In this document: in pieces, positions 53,761-63,714 of the stretch
Layout: every line of letters begins with the position of its first letter
Position numbering within the stretch: the first letter of the stretch is position 1
Assembly (NCBI GenBank): GCA_019925095.2
Contig: CM034401.1
Coordinates: 18,198,338-18,262,337 of the forward strand
Length of the DNA: 64,000 bases
Source of the DNA: Dendrolimus kikuchii
Taxonomy: Eukaryota; Arthropoda; Insecta; Lepidoptera; Lasiocampidae
Reading direction: 5' to 3'
Translations under genes and position numbers: made by a program
The notes under the pieces: generated by a model
Told to the model about the DNA's origin: nothing
Databases searched by the model: none
The model's input: the letters and a program-made list of their open reading frames with translations, nothing else

Positions 53761-55342
53761 TCTACAAAGGTTTTTGTGCCTCGGAAAGTAGAATCTTTAA
53801 ATCTCATTTGAATAAATAATTTCTGTGTAACCCTGTTCTGTCTTCGACCGCATTACCTAAGTGACGTCATCAAACGCCAACTTATTTAATTTATAATAAT
53901 AATACCTTAGGTTATTTTAAATTCTTCGCGTAAGTTGTCGCTTACTGTAGAACGTGACCATAACAACGATACTTCACGAACGTCTCATTACAATATATAA
54001 AGTACATAAAATAAAATCTGTTCCATTTAAAAGGCAGGGCGCGGGCTGAACGCCAAGTCTCGGTCTCGGTGGGTAGACGAGTCCTCATTGCGAAATTTCC
54101 ATAAATCAATTTCAATACAAACACCTCTTAGTGAACTCTGTCCGTGGTCTCAGTGCGGTGGGGTAGGTTTGAGAGCGTAACGCGATGAGAAAACATTTTC
54201 TTTAATGCTAAGCGTTACCTCTTAATTAATAATAAATAGATTGTATTTCAATTTTCTCGTCTAGTTGATACATAAAAGACAGTTTAATAGGGATGCGGAC
54301 ACATGTTAGAACAAATTCTTTACAAATAAACAGGCGTTAAATAACATCTTAAAAATTAAAATCATTTATTTGCAAGAAACTTTAAGATAAAAGATATTCA
54401 TGAAGGATGAGTCCCTATAGGGTGGAGGAGCGAAATGGAATGATCTTCCGTCTCAAAGGAAGATCTTCCAGCGAGGCTATTGTAGTTCCTCGCAAGCCTA
54501 GGCTTATTTATTCTTGTTGAAAATTTGTATATATTCTTTGTATGTTTCGGGAAACGTTTCCGACCTTAATTATTTTTCGATCCATAATAATGATTAATAC
54601 ACTATTTGACTCCTTTTAATAGTACCTACTTATAACGTCCTAAGTACCCACTCATACAAATCTACGAGGCTGAATTATCTATTCTACATTGATTTGAGGG
54701 CAGTCAAATCAATGGAGATACTCCTTTATTATTATTATCAAGGAGCTATATTGACAAATGCGCAAAACATTTAATAACCGCGATTACTTAGAATCTTTAT
54801 ACTAGATAATATGGTGGCTAATAAATTACAATCGTGGGCCATTGACCAATATGGACTAAAATATGTGCAACTTTCCTATAAGAAAATTTATCTCGAGATT
54901 TAAAACAGTTAACTGGTTTTAATATTGTATTCTTTACTAGACGCCATCCACGTCATTTCGTACGAAGATATCCATGGAGGACAAAAACCGCTACACTTAA
55001 AGACAAATGCGTTCAGTCTATACAAATCTCTTGCAAATATTACATATCGTCGGCGTCGGTGCAAGACCCTGGAACTACATTTTGGGAGGCGTTATTTTTT
55101 TTGTCAAAATTGTGTTATATATGTAATATGTAACGATTTTGACGACAAAAATAATATCATCAAAAAATATATTTACAAGGTCCTGTATTAACGCCAGATA
55201 TATATACGTGTATATACATAGATATATTTGTGAGCTTTTAAAGTTGAGCTATAAAATTTTGTAATGTATAACTTATTATGTATTTTGAAATGATTTATAA
55301 GAACAAAAATGGCTTAAATTAATAATTAAAACCATCATTCCT
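53761..55342. other. Unassigned stretch
   Basis: Short GC-rich patches at about 54036 (AGGGCGCGGGCTGAACG) and 54420 are unidentified. No gene recognised. Confidence 0.3.
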
Positions 55343-55445
55343 TAAAAGACCGCTGTCACTGACACCATACCTTATCGGTTCGCTCCGTGACTTGCAGGGA
55401 TAGCGGTCCGCGGCATGGGCGGCGGTCGACAGTCGGAACGCGGTT
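55343..55445. other. GC-rich patch
   Basis: AGACCGCTGTCACTGACACC and AGCGGTCCGCGGCATGGGC stand out from the background. AGACCGCTGTC on the left is partly mirrored by AGCGGTC. It is not identified. Confidence 0.2.
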
Positions 55446-55924
55446 GCAGTTGATGAAATTGACTCAAGCGCCTGCTTGTAACGAAATTTTGCTCAGAGCA
55501 TTTTAGAATATCAAATAACCACAATTGCTTGGAACCTTCATGTTGGTACTGTTTTTTTTTACAGCTACAGCAAAGAAGCTGATTTATGACCGCTCATCTG
55601 ATCGATAATAGCTACCGTCGCCTGTGGACATTTGCAAAACCAGAGAAGCTCCCAACTTGCTTCCGACCCCGAAAAAAATTTATGACACCTATTTATGACA
55701 ATTGATATGGATATAAGTCTGCGAATAGTATAATAGTATGATAGGTTAATATACAGATACGTGATAGAAGTCAATAGAAACAAGAAAATAAGTAATAAAA
55801 TAAAATTCCGAAATATTATATTTCTATGACATTGTATTCAGGTTTTGAGGGCAGCGTTGCCTTATTAGTTAAAAAATCACACAATCGTTATGTCCTTTAA
55901 ATCGTCGGTAAATGCATATCCAAG

Positions 55925-56245
55925 TCATTTGCATATGCATACTTGCGGCATTGTAGGTCCTCCTGTCGAGTGGCAGCTACACCAGCTACCACAGCAGTGT
56001 CTGGAAGATGGGACGCTGCCAAAGTGTCAACGCACGTAGTGTCCCACACTAATGGTCATCCCGTCTTCAGGGTATCAAAGACATCCTGTCCGGTCTCTTG
56101 CCATCGTAGCGATACAGCTTAATCCGCTCTAGAACGGCTGGAATCCCGGCGGTGATATCAGACAAGAGCCCGGTGGATAAGGTCGTTTGATGCAACATAG
56201 CGTGCTTTTCTGCCAGCACTGCCAGCAGTGACCTGTACTACTGGA
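55925..56245 (-). pseudogene. Retroelement protein C-terminal relic with frameshifts
   Basis: The minus strand encodes TGLLSDITAGIPAVLERIKL and YRYDGKRPDRMSLIP, then a stop. After a shift of frame it continues VWDTTCVDTLAASHLPDTAV and VAGVAATRQEDLQCRKYAYA. The KRPDGMxLxPW...VWDxTCxDTLAxSHLP pattern is a block repeatedly seen beside or within reverse transcriptase genes of insect retroelements (recalled). The frameshift and stops show it is dead. Confidence 0.6.
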
Positions 56246-56348
56246 GCTGGAGTGAGATATTTTAAAGTAAATGCTTTCCTGTAGATCCGTAGTAAAATGA
56301 AGAACGAATACAGCGGACGTTCGCTACTTCAACCGTATCCGTATATTT

Positions 56349-56628
56349 TATCCGTGCAGGGACGGAGAAAGAATACAATTTCCTGCGGCCGGGCGGCCTG
56401 TCGTAAGAGGCGACTTAACAACCCACAGCCAGGTGGTAGGGCATTTGCCAGACTGGATGGCTACAACCCCTGGTCTAAAGTATGTCGCTATAACAACCTT
56501 GAGTTGTGTTCCGGTATTAGTGACCAGGTTCCAATCTCCCTTAAGAGAGCAGCAGCGCATTTGTAGCAACTTTGGTGGTGCAAATGTTCATAGGCGATGG
56601 TAACCGCTTTCCATCAAACGGGCCGTCT
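56349..56628 (+). repeat. B repeat interrupted by SINE2 (copy 12)
   Basis: The main part runs from ATCCGTGCAGGGACGGAG to CATCAAACGGGCCGTCT. SINE2 then intervenes, and the end resumes at 56886-56920 (GCCTGTCTGCTGATCTCC to the A-run). Confidence 0.85.
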
Positions 56629-56877
56629 ATAATATATAATAATAATAATAATAATCGGCAGACAAACACACACATTGTATATCCCCAAATTAAGCAAGTT
56701 ACGCTTGTGTTATGGGTAATATACAATGGGCTACTCTGGGGCCGATCCCAGACACCCAGACCATAGTAAATAACGGAGAAAATACGTTTCCGAAATTTAC
56801 TATACCAGGACTCGAACCCGGAACCTCTGCGTTGCAGTGAGGTACGTCGGCAAAGGCTTAGCCCGCTCAACCACAGA
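56629..56877 (-). mobile_element. SINE2 (tRNA-derived), complete, nested in a B repeat
   Basis: On the minus strand the head reads GGTTGAGCGGGCTAAGCC (A-box region) and GGTTCGAGTCCTGG (B box, a match to GGTTCGANNCC). The body includes TTACTATGGTCTGGGTGTC and ends in an ATT-rich tail. The 8-bp duplication GGCCGTCT lies at 56621-56628 and 56878-56885. It is therefore a complete 249-bp insertion. Confidence 0.9.
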
Positions 56878-56920
56878 GGCCGTCTGCCTGTCTGCTGATC
56901 TCCTGCAATAAAAAAAATCC

Positions 56921-57306
56921 TTCATTGCGCTGGAATGACACGTACTTAGCCGAATATTTTGATTTTTTTATATTTGGTATAACATGCCATGGATAAGATA
57001 AATATGGATGGATTTTGTAAAGGATGACATAATAATTTGTGATGTGACAGAGGATATATATCAGAATTAAAGAGTATGGAAGTAAAAACCATATTGTACC
57101 GATCCGAAATAATTAAAGATTTAAAGAATTTATTCAAAACCATTAACATAAATCTACAGAAAATAGTATGATATCGCAAACAACTGCTGTACTAAAGAAA
57201 TACTATATCTCAGTTGTTAACGCCCACTTCCAAACACCTCGATTGTTATACATTATAAAAATAAAATTATCTTAAAGTTTATAAATTACTTTAACTTACT
57301 TAACTT
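56921..57306. other. Unassigned AT-rich stretch
   Basis: Nothing recognised. Confidence 0.35.
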
Positions 57307-57317
57307 TATTAATGTAA

Positions 57318-57617
57318 TTTATGCTCCGGTGGTTCGGGCATGTAGAAAGAATGCATGATGAAAGAATGACTAATCAGATATACAATGCAAACGTGGATGG
57401 ATGCAGAAGTCGTGGAAGGCCACGACACACCTTCCATGATCAAATTGATCGTGTACTAGCAGAAGGTGATGTCAGGAGCCTTAAGAACAGACGAGCGTGC
57501 ATGACAAGAGTTATGAATGTCAAAGAAGCAAGTGAGGTGTGTAAGAATAAGCCAGAATGGCGCTCTGTTGTTCGTGCCTACCCCGCAAGGGAACTGGCGT
57601 GAAGTTATGTATGTATG
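57318..57617 (+). mobile_element. 5'-truncated RTE-like LINE (copy 7)
   Basis: It is open for 93 codons, from MLRWFGHVERMHDERM to ARELA and the stop, followed by the GTAT tail. The 11-bp duplication TATTAATGTAA lies at 57307-57317 and 57618-57628. Confidence 0.87.
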
Positions 57618-57671
57618 TATTAATGTAAGTATGTGTATTTAAGTTGTAAAATATGTAGTGTAAGTATTTTT

Positions 57672-57852
57672 ATTTATGATATAGCTAATAATCTGCAACA
57701 CCTACATCGCCAGATTAGGTTAAACTATTCCTTAAGTTAGGTTGCCTGGAAGCGATTGCTTTAAGCGATAAGACCGCCTATTGTTTCCACCATGACAATA
57801 TTGTAATTTTGTATTTTTGAAATTGTATATTTGGTGAGCAGAAAAGTGTTAT
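57672..57852 (+). mobile_element. LINE 3' end with hairpin block and (ATCT)n tail
   Basis: CACCTACATCGCCAGATTAG, GGTTGCCTGGAAGCGATTG and GCGATAAGACCGCC match the copies at 3242 and 21325. The tail here is ATCT. Confidence 0.6.
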
Positions 57853-58525
57853 CTATCTATCTACTTGGTGTTAAAGTTTGTAATGTATGTGGAAATGTAA
57901 TTGGGAGAAGGTGAAAGAATAAGCATTTTCAAAAAGGATTTTAAATACAAGCTTTTGAGATCCTGGATATCATGTAGCAGCAGAGTGCTAGCCAAGACAA
58001 GTAAAACGAGCCCAAGCACGACGGGTCTATCTTGTTTAGTACAGGAGTTCCTATGGCCACCTTCCGACTCCATCATCCGATCAGCTCCATGGTACCATAT
58101 TATTGCATTGTCACGCGATATACATATACGTGCAAAATTTCAACTCAAACGAAAACCGGGAAGTTGGTCAAATTTAACTTACAAGATTCCACCCGAACTT
58201 ACAAGTTAATAGAAAGCTTGTAAAAAGAGGCTATACATAGATAAGTATCTAAGCTTCATACAGCATACGTAAGGCTGAAAAGGTAAATTTGTGGTTTTAC
58301 CCAATCCTGTATGTTTTGTGCCGTCCCTTAGGGGCTCGGCCCTGAAATACTGGGCCCCTCAGACTTGAAGGCGATTGTATAAATCTAAACAATAGGGCAA
58401 TTTCCCGTAAAACTTGATGCTAAACCGGATTTTATGTTTTCCATTTTATGATAAGATCGTGATTAATATTTGTTATGGATTTGAATGTGAGTTCACAATG
58501 CCCTTACATATGTAACTAATTAAAT
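57853..58525. other. Unassigned stretch
   Basis: Overlapping frames of 63-102 codons lie on both strands at 57861-58223. None is family-like. No repeat recognised. Confidence 0.3.
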
Positions 58526-58529
58526 ATAT

Positions 58530-59042
58530 TGTTACATGCCGTCAAAAGGAATGCGCACACCTGCCGGTCGTAAAAGCGCAGTTTATTGCTTTCTCGGATT
58601 TAGGAATTCTTTTATTTACTTTTTGTTTAGATTTTGTAATTAAGAAAAACATGCTATTGTTTTTCTACTTGTTTTATGGCCACCATTAGTGTCGAACTAA
58701 TCTTTATTGTTATTGTTTTCAAATTTGTTGGCCGTTCGTAGGTGTGCAAATGACATTTTTTTTGGAAGAATCCAGCCCACGCAATCCATTGTGTATTGTA
58801 AAGTTTATTATAAAACAATGCCTGAACGGAGGGGTGGGGCAGTCGTGCGAGGATTACGATACGAGTAAGACGTCCATTCGACAAGCGTTATAGTGACGGA
58901 CTTTGCGCGTGTTATTGAATCGTGCAGTTGTACTAGTAGTGTCTAGCTATATTTGTACCTATGTTATACGTGTTTGTATAGTTCTAATAAATTCTATAGT
59001 AGTTCCAACGGTATTTCAGTTTCGAGTCCCACACTCGTAACA
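58530..59042 (+). mobile_element. Solo LTR 5 (most diverged)
   Basis: This 513-bp LTR begins TGTTACATGCC and ends CACTCGTAACA. ATAT flanks it at 58526-58529 and 59043-59046. It keeps GTGACGGACTTTGCGCGTG and TTCTAATAAATTC, but the middle differs from the other copies. Confidence 0.83.
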
Positions 59043-59146
59043 ATATGCTGAAGACCTATAACTACTTAAGGGGAAAAGGTAGGAGAAAGACAATAAATAG
59101 AACCCGTACTCTGAATAACTAGTTATAAGCAAACACACATTTTTGT

Positions 59147-59345
59147 CTTGGTAGCGTAATGACTAGCGCAGGCGTCGGAAACTCAGAGGGCGCGGATTCG
59201 AATCCTGGCCGGAACGCATGCGACACTTAGGCAGTTTTCTGACCTAATGTGCATATTGTTACAATTACTGCGTGCTAACAAGGTGAAGGAAAACATCGTG
59301 ATGAAACCTGCACTTCGAGATAACTGATGTGGCAAACCTGCCATA
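59147..59345 (+). mobile_element. SINE1, 3'-truncated
   Basis: Head TGGTAGCGTAATGACTAGCG and B box GGATTCGAATCC, then the body to GTGGCAAACCTGCCA. The last third and tail are missing. Confidence 0.75.
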
Positions 59346-59439
59346 TTTGACGTAACTCTAGGTTTAAATCTTACCGGTGATAAAATAATATATTTTAGAT
59401 TTAATTTTTTACACAATGATTGTAAGTAATAGTTATAAA

Positions 59440-59826
59440 ATCCCTTATAATATTATATATTGTCTGTCTGTCTGTTACGTTTTCACGGAAAAACTACTGG
59501 ACAGATATATATATATATATATGTTCGATGCCGAGGATGAACATAGGATACTTTTTATCCCGAAAAATGGGATAGTTTGTAGGATAAAATTATATTTGTC
59601 ATTCTGTTTGTTATGTTTTTACAGAAAAACTGATGAACCGATTTGGCTAAAATTCAGTGTATATGTAAATTTTATACCAAGAGTGGACAAGGGATACTTT
59701 TCATCCCGGATTATAGGATAGATTTTGGAATAGATTTATGTAAATTTTATCCCAGAAAATATGATAAGTTTTTTATTTGTGGTTTGCCATTTTCGTCATT
59801 TTGTTTATTTTTGTCAATTTGGTCTA
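59440..59826 (+). mobile_element. Degenerate Helitron-like sequence with internal duplications
   Basis: CTGTTACGTTTTCACGG, ACATAGGATACTTTTTATCC and later TTATGTTTTTACAGAAAAAC and GGGATACTTTTCATCCCGG. The same block is repeated twice or more. An (AT)n run is at 59502-59520. No CTAG end is seen. Confidence 0.35.
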
Positions 59827-59829
59827 TAA

Positions 59830-60118
59830 GGTAGTTTTGGTAGTTTTGGTAGTTTAGGTTGATAGTTTTGCTAGTTTCGGTAGTTTCGGTTGTTTTGGTA
59901 GTAGTGGTAGTTAAGGTAGTTTCGATAGTTTCCGTAGTTTTGGTAGTTTCGGTTGTTTTGGTATTTGTGAAAGTTTTGGTACTAGTGGTAGTTTTGGTAG
60001 TTTTGACTAATTCCGTAGTTTTAATAGTTTTGGTAGTTTTGGTTGGTAGATTTGGTATTTTTGGTTGATTCGGTAGTTTTGATAGTTTTGGTTGGTAGTT
60101 TTGGTAGTTTGTGCAGTT
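59830..60118. repeat. Minisatellite, about 9-bp unit
   Basis: About 30 imperfect units of GGTAGTTTT or GGTAGTTTC. The plus frame through it encodes only V, L, S-rich low-complexity sequence and is not a gene. Confidence 0.9.
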
Positions 60119-60428
60119 TACAAAGAGATAGACGGGGATTTATAAATAAGACTATAACGGGTTGAAATAGGAGATTAAAGTTTGTATGGGGGACCAATCA
60201 TTTCTCAAGTTTATAGATATAAAAATTCATAATCTATAACAAAAAATGCGATAATAATATGATATTTCTGTCTGAATACCGAAAATGGACATAGATACAT
60301 TTCATTCCGAAGGATGAGATAGTTGCGATATAAAATGAAGTAAATCTTCAGAGGGCAAATAACACCGACAAAAATATAATACAATTTAACCTTTATTAAC
60401 GCCTGCTTTATAAACAAGAGGTACGCAC

Positions 60429-60460
60429 TAGAGTTTGAGCCGCGGGGTAAACTCTAGTAT
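60429..60460. repeat. Short perfect hairpin with CTAG ends
   Basis: ACTAGAGTTT and AAACTCTAGT (10-bp arms) flank GAGCCGCGGGGT. Both arms carry CTAG. Confidence 0.8.
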
Positions 60461-60499
60461 TATATAATCTACAAGTATGTAGTTTATTTAGGGTGTCTG

Positions 60500-60690
60500 T
60501 CGTTGCAATTACATTCCTTATACATTTTTATACACAAAGCATATTTTGAGAATTTGTACGCCGCATTTTCAGCAAACAAGGTTTGCACTCAGCATATTGC
60601 TGTGTCGGAATAATATCCGACACAACGCTGATTTTCAGTGCAAACCTTCCTTTAGGTGTAAGACCAAAATGACCCAGTTTTGTTAATTAA
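60500..60690 (+). repeat. N repeat with perfect nested hairpin (copy 3)
   Basis: Outer arms AAGGTTTGCACT (60578-60589) and AGTGCAAACCTT (60637-60648) and inner arms TGTGTCGGA (60601-60609) and TCCGACACA (60616-60624) are both perfect. The flank TTTGTACGCCGCATTTTCAG is shared with 52288-52320, and in reverse with about 25185-25220. Confidence 0.75.
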
Positions 60691-61202
60691 ATAATAAATG
60701 AGAATAATAATTAATAAAAACTAATTCTACTTATATAATATTTAAATTGTAAAAAAACAAATAAATAAATTTTAATAAAAAACCAACAATAAATACGTTG
60801 CTACAAAATTAAAATAAATACTCGTGTATCAACTTGTATCGAATCATTTATTCGAATACAATTCGCTAGTGCTTGCCGAGTATTAATTACCACATTCCGT
60901 GTGCCACGTCACTGGCATGAGGCAACAAATGACATTTTACTTCATAACCTATAAAATACTGATTGTGTTATTTTACTGTTAAGATATGAAATGTTTAATA
61001 TATATTATTTTCACTGTATATATAGGCTGTGCACAAGACTGACTCGCGTTACAAGTAAGTTGTCAGACAGTGATATGTGTTTACTGCATATGAGTTTCTT
61101 GTTTATTGAAAGTAAAAATATAAATTGCAATTTTCAGAAGGATAATTGGAGTGATTTTGAGAACTACTAATCCACATTTGTGAGAACTACTAATCCACAT
61201 AC
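60691..61202. other. Unassigned AT-rich stretch
   Basis: Nothing recognised. A short tandem duplication (GAGAACTACTAATCCACAT) occurs at about 61160-61200. Confidence 0.35.
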
Positions 61203-61257
61203 GACAGGCCGCCCGGCCGCAGGAAATTGTATTTTTTCTCCGTTCCTGCACGGATAA
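61203..61257 (-). repeat. B repeat fragment (copy 13)
   Basis: GACAGGCCGCCCGGCCGCAG to TTCCTGCACGGATAA: only the tail-distal end. Confidence 0.75.
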
Positions 61258-61279
61258 TCAAGATTAACATGTTAAGAAC

Positions 61280-61580
61280 TAAAAAGTCGTGGTAGCGTAA
61301 TGGTTAGCGCACGCGTCCCAAATTCAAAGGGCGCGGGTTCGATCCTAGCCGGAACGCATGCACCACTTAGTCAGTTTTCTGATCTAATGTGCATATTGGT
61401 ACATTTACCACGTGCTAACAACGGTGAAGGAAAACATCGTGATGCAACCTGCACATCGAGATTGATGATGTGTCAAACATGCCAAGCCGCCTTGGACAAG
61501 CGTGGCGGGTGTACTGTCCGTTCCCCTATAATGGGAGGCCCGAGCCCAGCAGTGGGACATTTATGGGCTGATATTATTAT
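61280..61580 (+). mobile_element. SINE1, full length and best preserved
   Basis: A box TAGCGTAATGG fits TRGYNNARNNG, and B box GGTTCGATCC fits GGTTCGANNC. The body ends AGTGGGACATTTATGGGCTG and an ATATT tail. The 11-bp duplication ATGTTAAGAAC lies at 61269-61279 and 61581-61591. Confidence 0.9.
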
Positions 61581-61814
61581 ATGTTAAGAACATGAGAAAT
61601 TATGGCAAATTGAAAAACAAGCAAGCCCAACCTGTTGCCTTTCTATTCAATCAATGAAAATCTTTCTCAGGACCGTGAGCAAGAGCAAATATTTGGAAAA
61701 ACCCACAGTTCTAACAATCAATTGATATACAGGAGTTAGTAGCTAAAATCTTAATTCTTTAAACTATTTATATATTTTGTTAGACATCCATAGCCACATA
61801 GGCTATCGTTAAAA

Positions 61815-62085
61815 CATATCGAGGGGTCCAAGGTTATTTGTTTTAAGCGACATTTGCGAAATTGTGTCGATAGAGGAGTTTGAAGTTTCAATTACCCACA
61901 AAAAGACTTCATTAGTAAACTACATACTATATTAAAAAAAGAAAAAATCTGTAGTTTTTAGTTGGAAACCAGGTTCATTAAAATTCCTTCAGTTTGAGAC
62001 ATTAGGATGCAAGAAAACCATCAAGTCAATTCTGTCACAAAATGTCGCTTAAAACAAATAGCCTTTCACCCTTCGATATAAAGTT
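61815..62085. mobile_element. Inverted-repeat MITE, about 41-bp ends
   Basis: Left end ATCGAGGGGTCC, then TTATTTGTTTTAAGCGACAT. The right end carries ATGTCGCTTAAAACAAATAG and CACCCTTCGAT. The arms match at about 36 of 41 positions. The termini are next to TA, so a Tc1/mariner-type origin is possible but not shown. Confidence 0.6.
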
Positions 62086-62199
62086 AGTCTATGTCTACGT
62101 ACTGTGGTGAGGCATAAGTTCGTAATAAAACTGTTGTACATGTTGTGTCGACGAATTATATCTTAATTCCTTATTTACATAAATTTAACCCTTATATAC

Positions 62200-62290
62200 A
62201 TACATTCATACATACATGACTTCACGCCAGTTCCCTTGCGGGGTAGGCACGAACAACAGAGCGCCATTCAGGCTTATTCTTACACACTTA
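62200..62290 (-). mobile_element. Ultra-short RTE-like LINE (copy 8)
   Basis: Just 91 bp, covering the tail and the last about 20 codons. The 13-bp duplication AACCCTTATATAC lies at 62187-62199 and 62291-62303, so it is a complete insertion and not a later fragment. Confidence 0.85.
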
Positions 62291-62399
62291 AACCCTTATA
62301 TACTATCTTTAAATTGACGTTTACAAATTAGGGCCTACTGATCGAATTTTAATGCTTTGATTTCAATATCTGTAGATATCTTCAATGTTTATACAAATA

Positions 62400-62515
62400 A
62401 ATAAATTTGAAGTGTCTGTTTGTAATGTCAAAATAACAGCTCTTTACTAAATGCATATGAAAATATATACCATACTTATGTTAAAATTCATTTTTTTTTA
62501 TCTATCTGTCTAGTT
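62400..62515 (+). mobile_element. Helitron-like element, 5' half only (fourth subfamily)
   Basis: GAAGTGTCTGTTTGTAATG and AAAATAACAGCTCTTTAC match the start of 41150-41399. It breaks off where the LINE copy 9 begins. Confidence 0.5.
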
Positions 62516-62519
62516 CCAT

Positions 62520-62788
62520 ATGCATGATGAAAGAATGACTAAACAGATATACAATGCCAAAGTGGATGGATGCAGAAGTCGTGGAAGGTCACGACACACC
62601 TTCCATGATCAAATTGATCGTGTACTAGAAGGTGATGTCAGGAGCCTTAAGAACAGACGAGCGTGCATGACAAGAGTTATGAATGTCAAAGAAGCAAGTG
62701 AGGTGTGTAAGAATAAGCCTGAATGGCGCTCTGTTGTACGTGCCTACCCCGCATGGGAACTGCCTTGAAGTTATGTATGTATGTATGT
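62520..62788 (+). mobile_element. 5'-truncated RTE-like LINE (copy 9)
   Basis: It is open for 82 codons from MHDERMTKQIYNAKV to the stop, with one in-frame codon loss (VLEGDV for VLAEGDV) and altered last residues (AWELP). A GTAT tail follows. No target duplication recognised. Confidence 0.83.
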
Positions 62789-62789
62789 G

Positions 62790-63468
62790 TACAAATACAA
62801 AATATTCTTACGCTTACATACAACATTACATTACGAGTCAAAAGATACCAACAAAAGTTACACTCGTATCGATAGCTGCACCCGGTTGAACGCAATCGTA
62901 AATAACATGGGATGACGGCGTGTAATATAATGCCCAGCTGTGCACCGTGATGGCTTTGTTCAAACTAATGTTATAGAAAACGTACGTGGACTGTCGTGTT
63001 TAATAGAATATTGTGTCTGAGGCGCGCATCCTTTTGCGTTCTTGCAGAAGCAAGTATCGATCGACTGCTTGTTTGTTTTGATCTCCTGGTATAATGGTCG
63101 CAGTTGCATTGCTAAAGAAATTCATTGCCGCTATCAGATTAACTTAAAATTTAAATGGCAGTAACTAATAAGATTTCTCATTTTCTAATTTAACTTTTAA
63201 GAAACTTGTAATTTTGTTACTTTCTTTAGACAATCTGTGTCCACTGCTGGTTGTAAGCCACCCCAAGTCTCCGCCACATATTCCGATCTCCCGCTTTCTT
63301 CATCTGAATAAATAAATCCTATTATAAAAAATTTATAGCGAAATTTATTTATTCCGTTAGTTTGTCTTTTGAGTTCCTTGATTGGTCCAGTTTAACGTTA
63401 CATTTGTTTATATTAGGGAGTCCTAATGAGTATCTATCTGGTCAAGGTTTTCCAGTACATTATGACAT
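62790..63468. other. Unassigned stretch
   Basis: A decayed segment at about 63230-63300 (GGTTGTAAGCCACCCCAAGTC) may be a repeat, but I cannot name it. No gene recognised. Confidence 0.3.
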
Positions 63469-63469
63469 T

Positions 63470-63714
63470 TTATTGCAGGAGTTCAGCAGACAGGCAGACG
63501 GCCCACTTGATGGAAAGCGGTTACCATCGCCTATGGACATTTGCAACACCAAAGTTGCTACAAATACACTGCTGCTCTCTTAAAGGAGACTGGAACCTGG
63601 TCACTAATGCCGGAACACAACTCAAGGTTGTTATGGCGACATACTTTAGTCCAGGAGGAGGAGGAGGCCGCCCGGCCGCAGCAAATTGTATTCTTTTTCC
63701 GTTCCTGCACGGAT
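63470..63714 (-). repeat. B repeat with internal deletion (copy 14)
   Basis: It runs from ATTGCAGGAGTTCAGCAGAC to CCGTTCCTGCACGGATAG. About 75 bp in the middle are replaced by GGAGGAGGAGGAGG. Confidence 0.8.

Noticed and set aside
59859..60068. Hydrophobic 69-residue open frame
   Set aside because: It is the translation of the GGTAGTTTT minisatellite.
61288..61340. tRNA genes at SINE heads
   Set aside because: A and B boxes are present, but the cloverleaf is not completed, and the sequence continues into a dispersed 300-bp SINE with a tail and target duplications.
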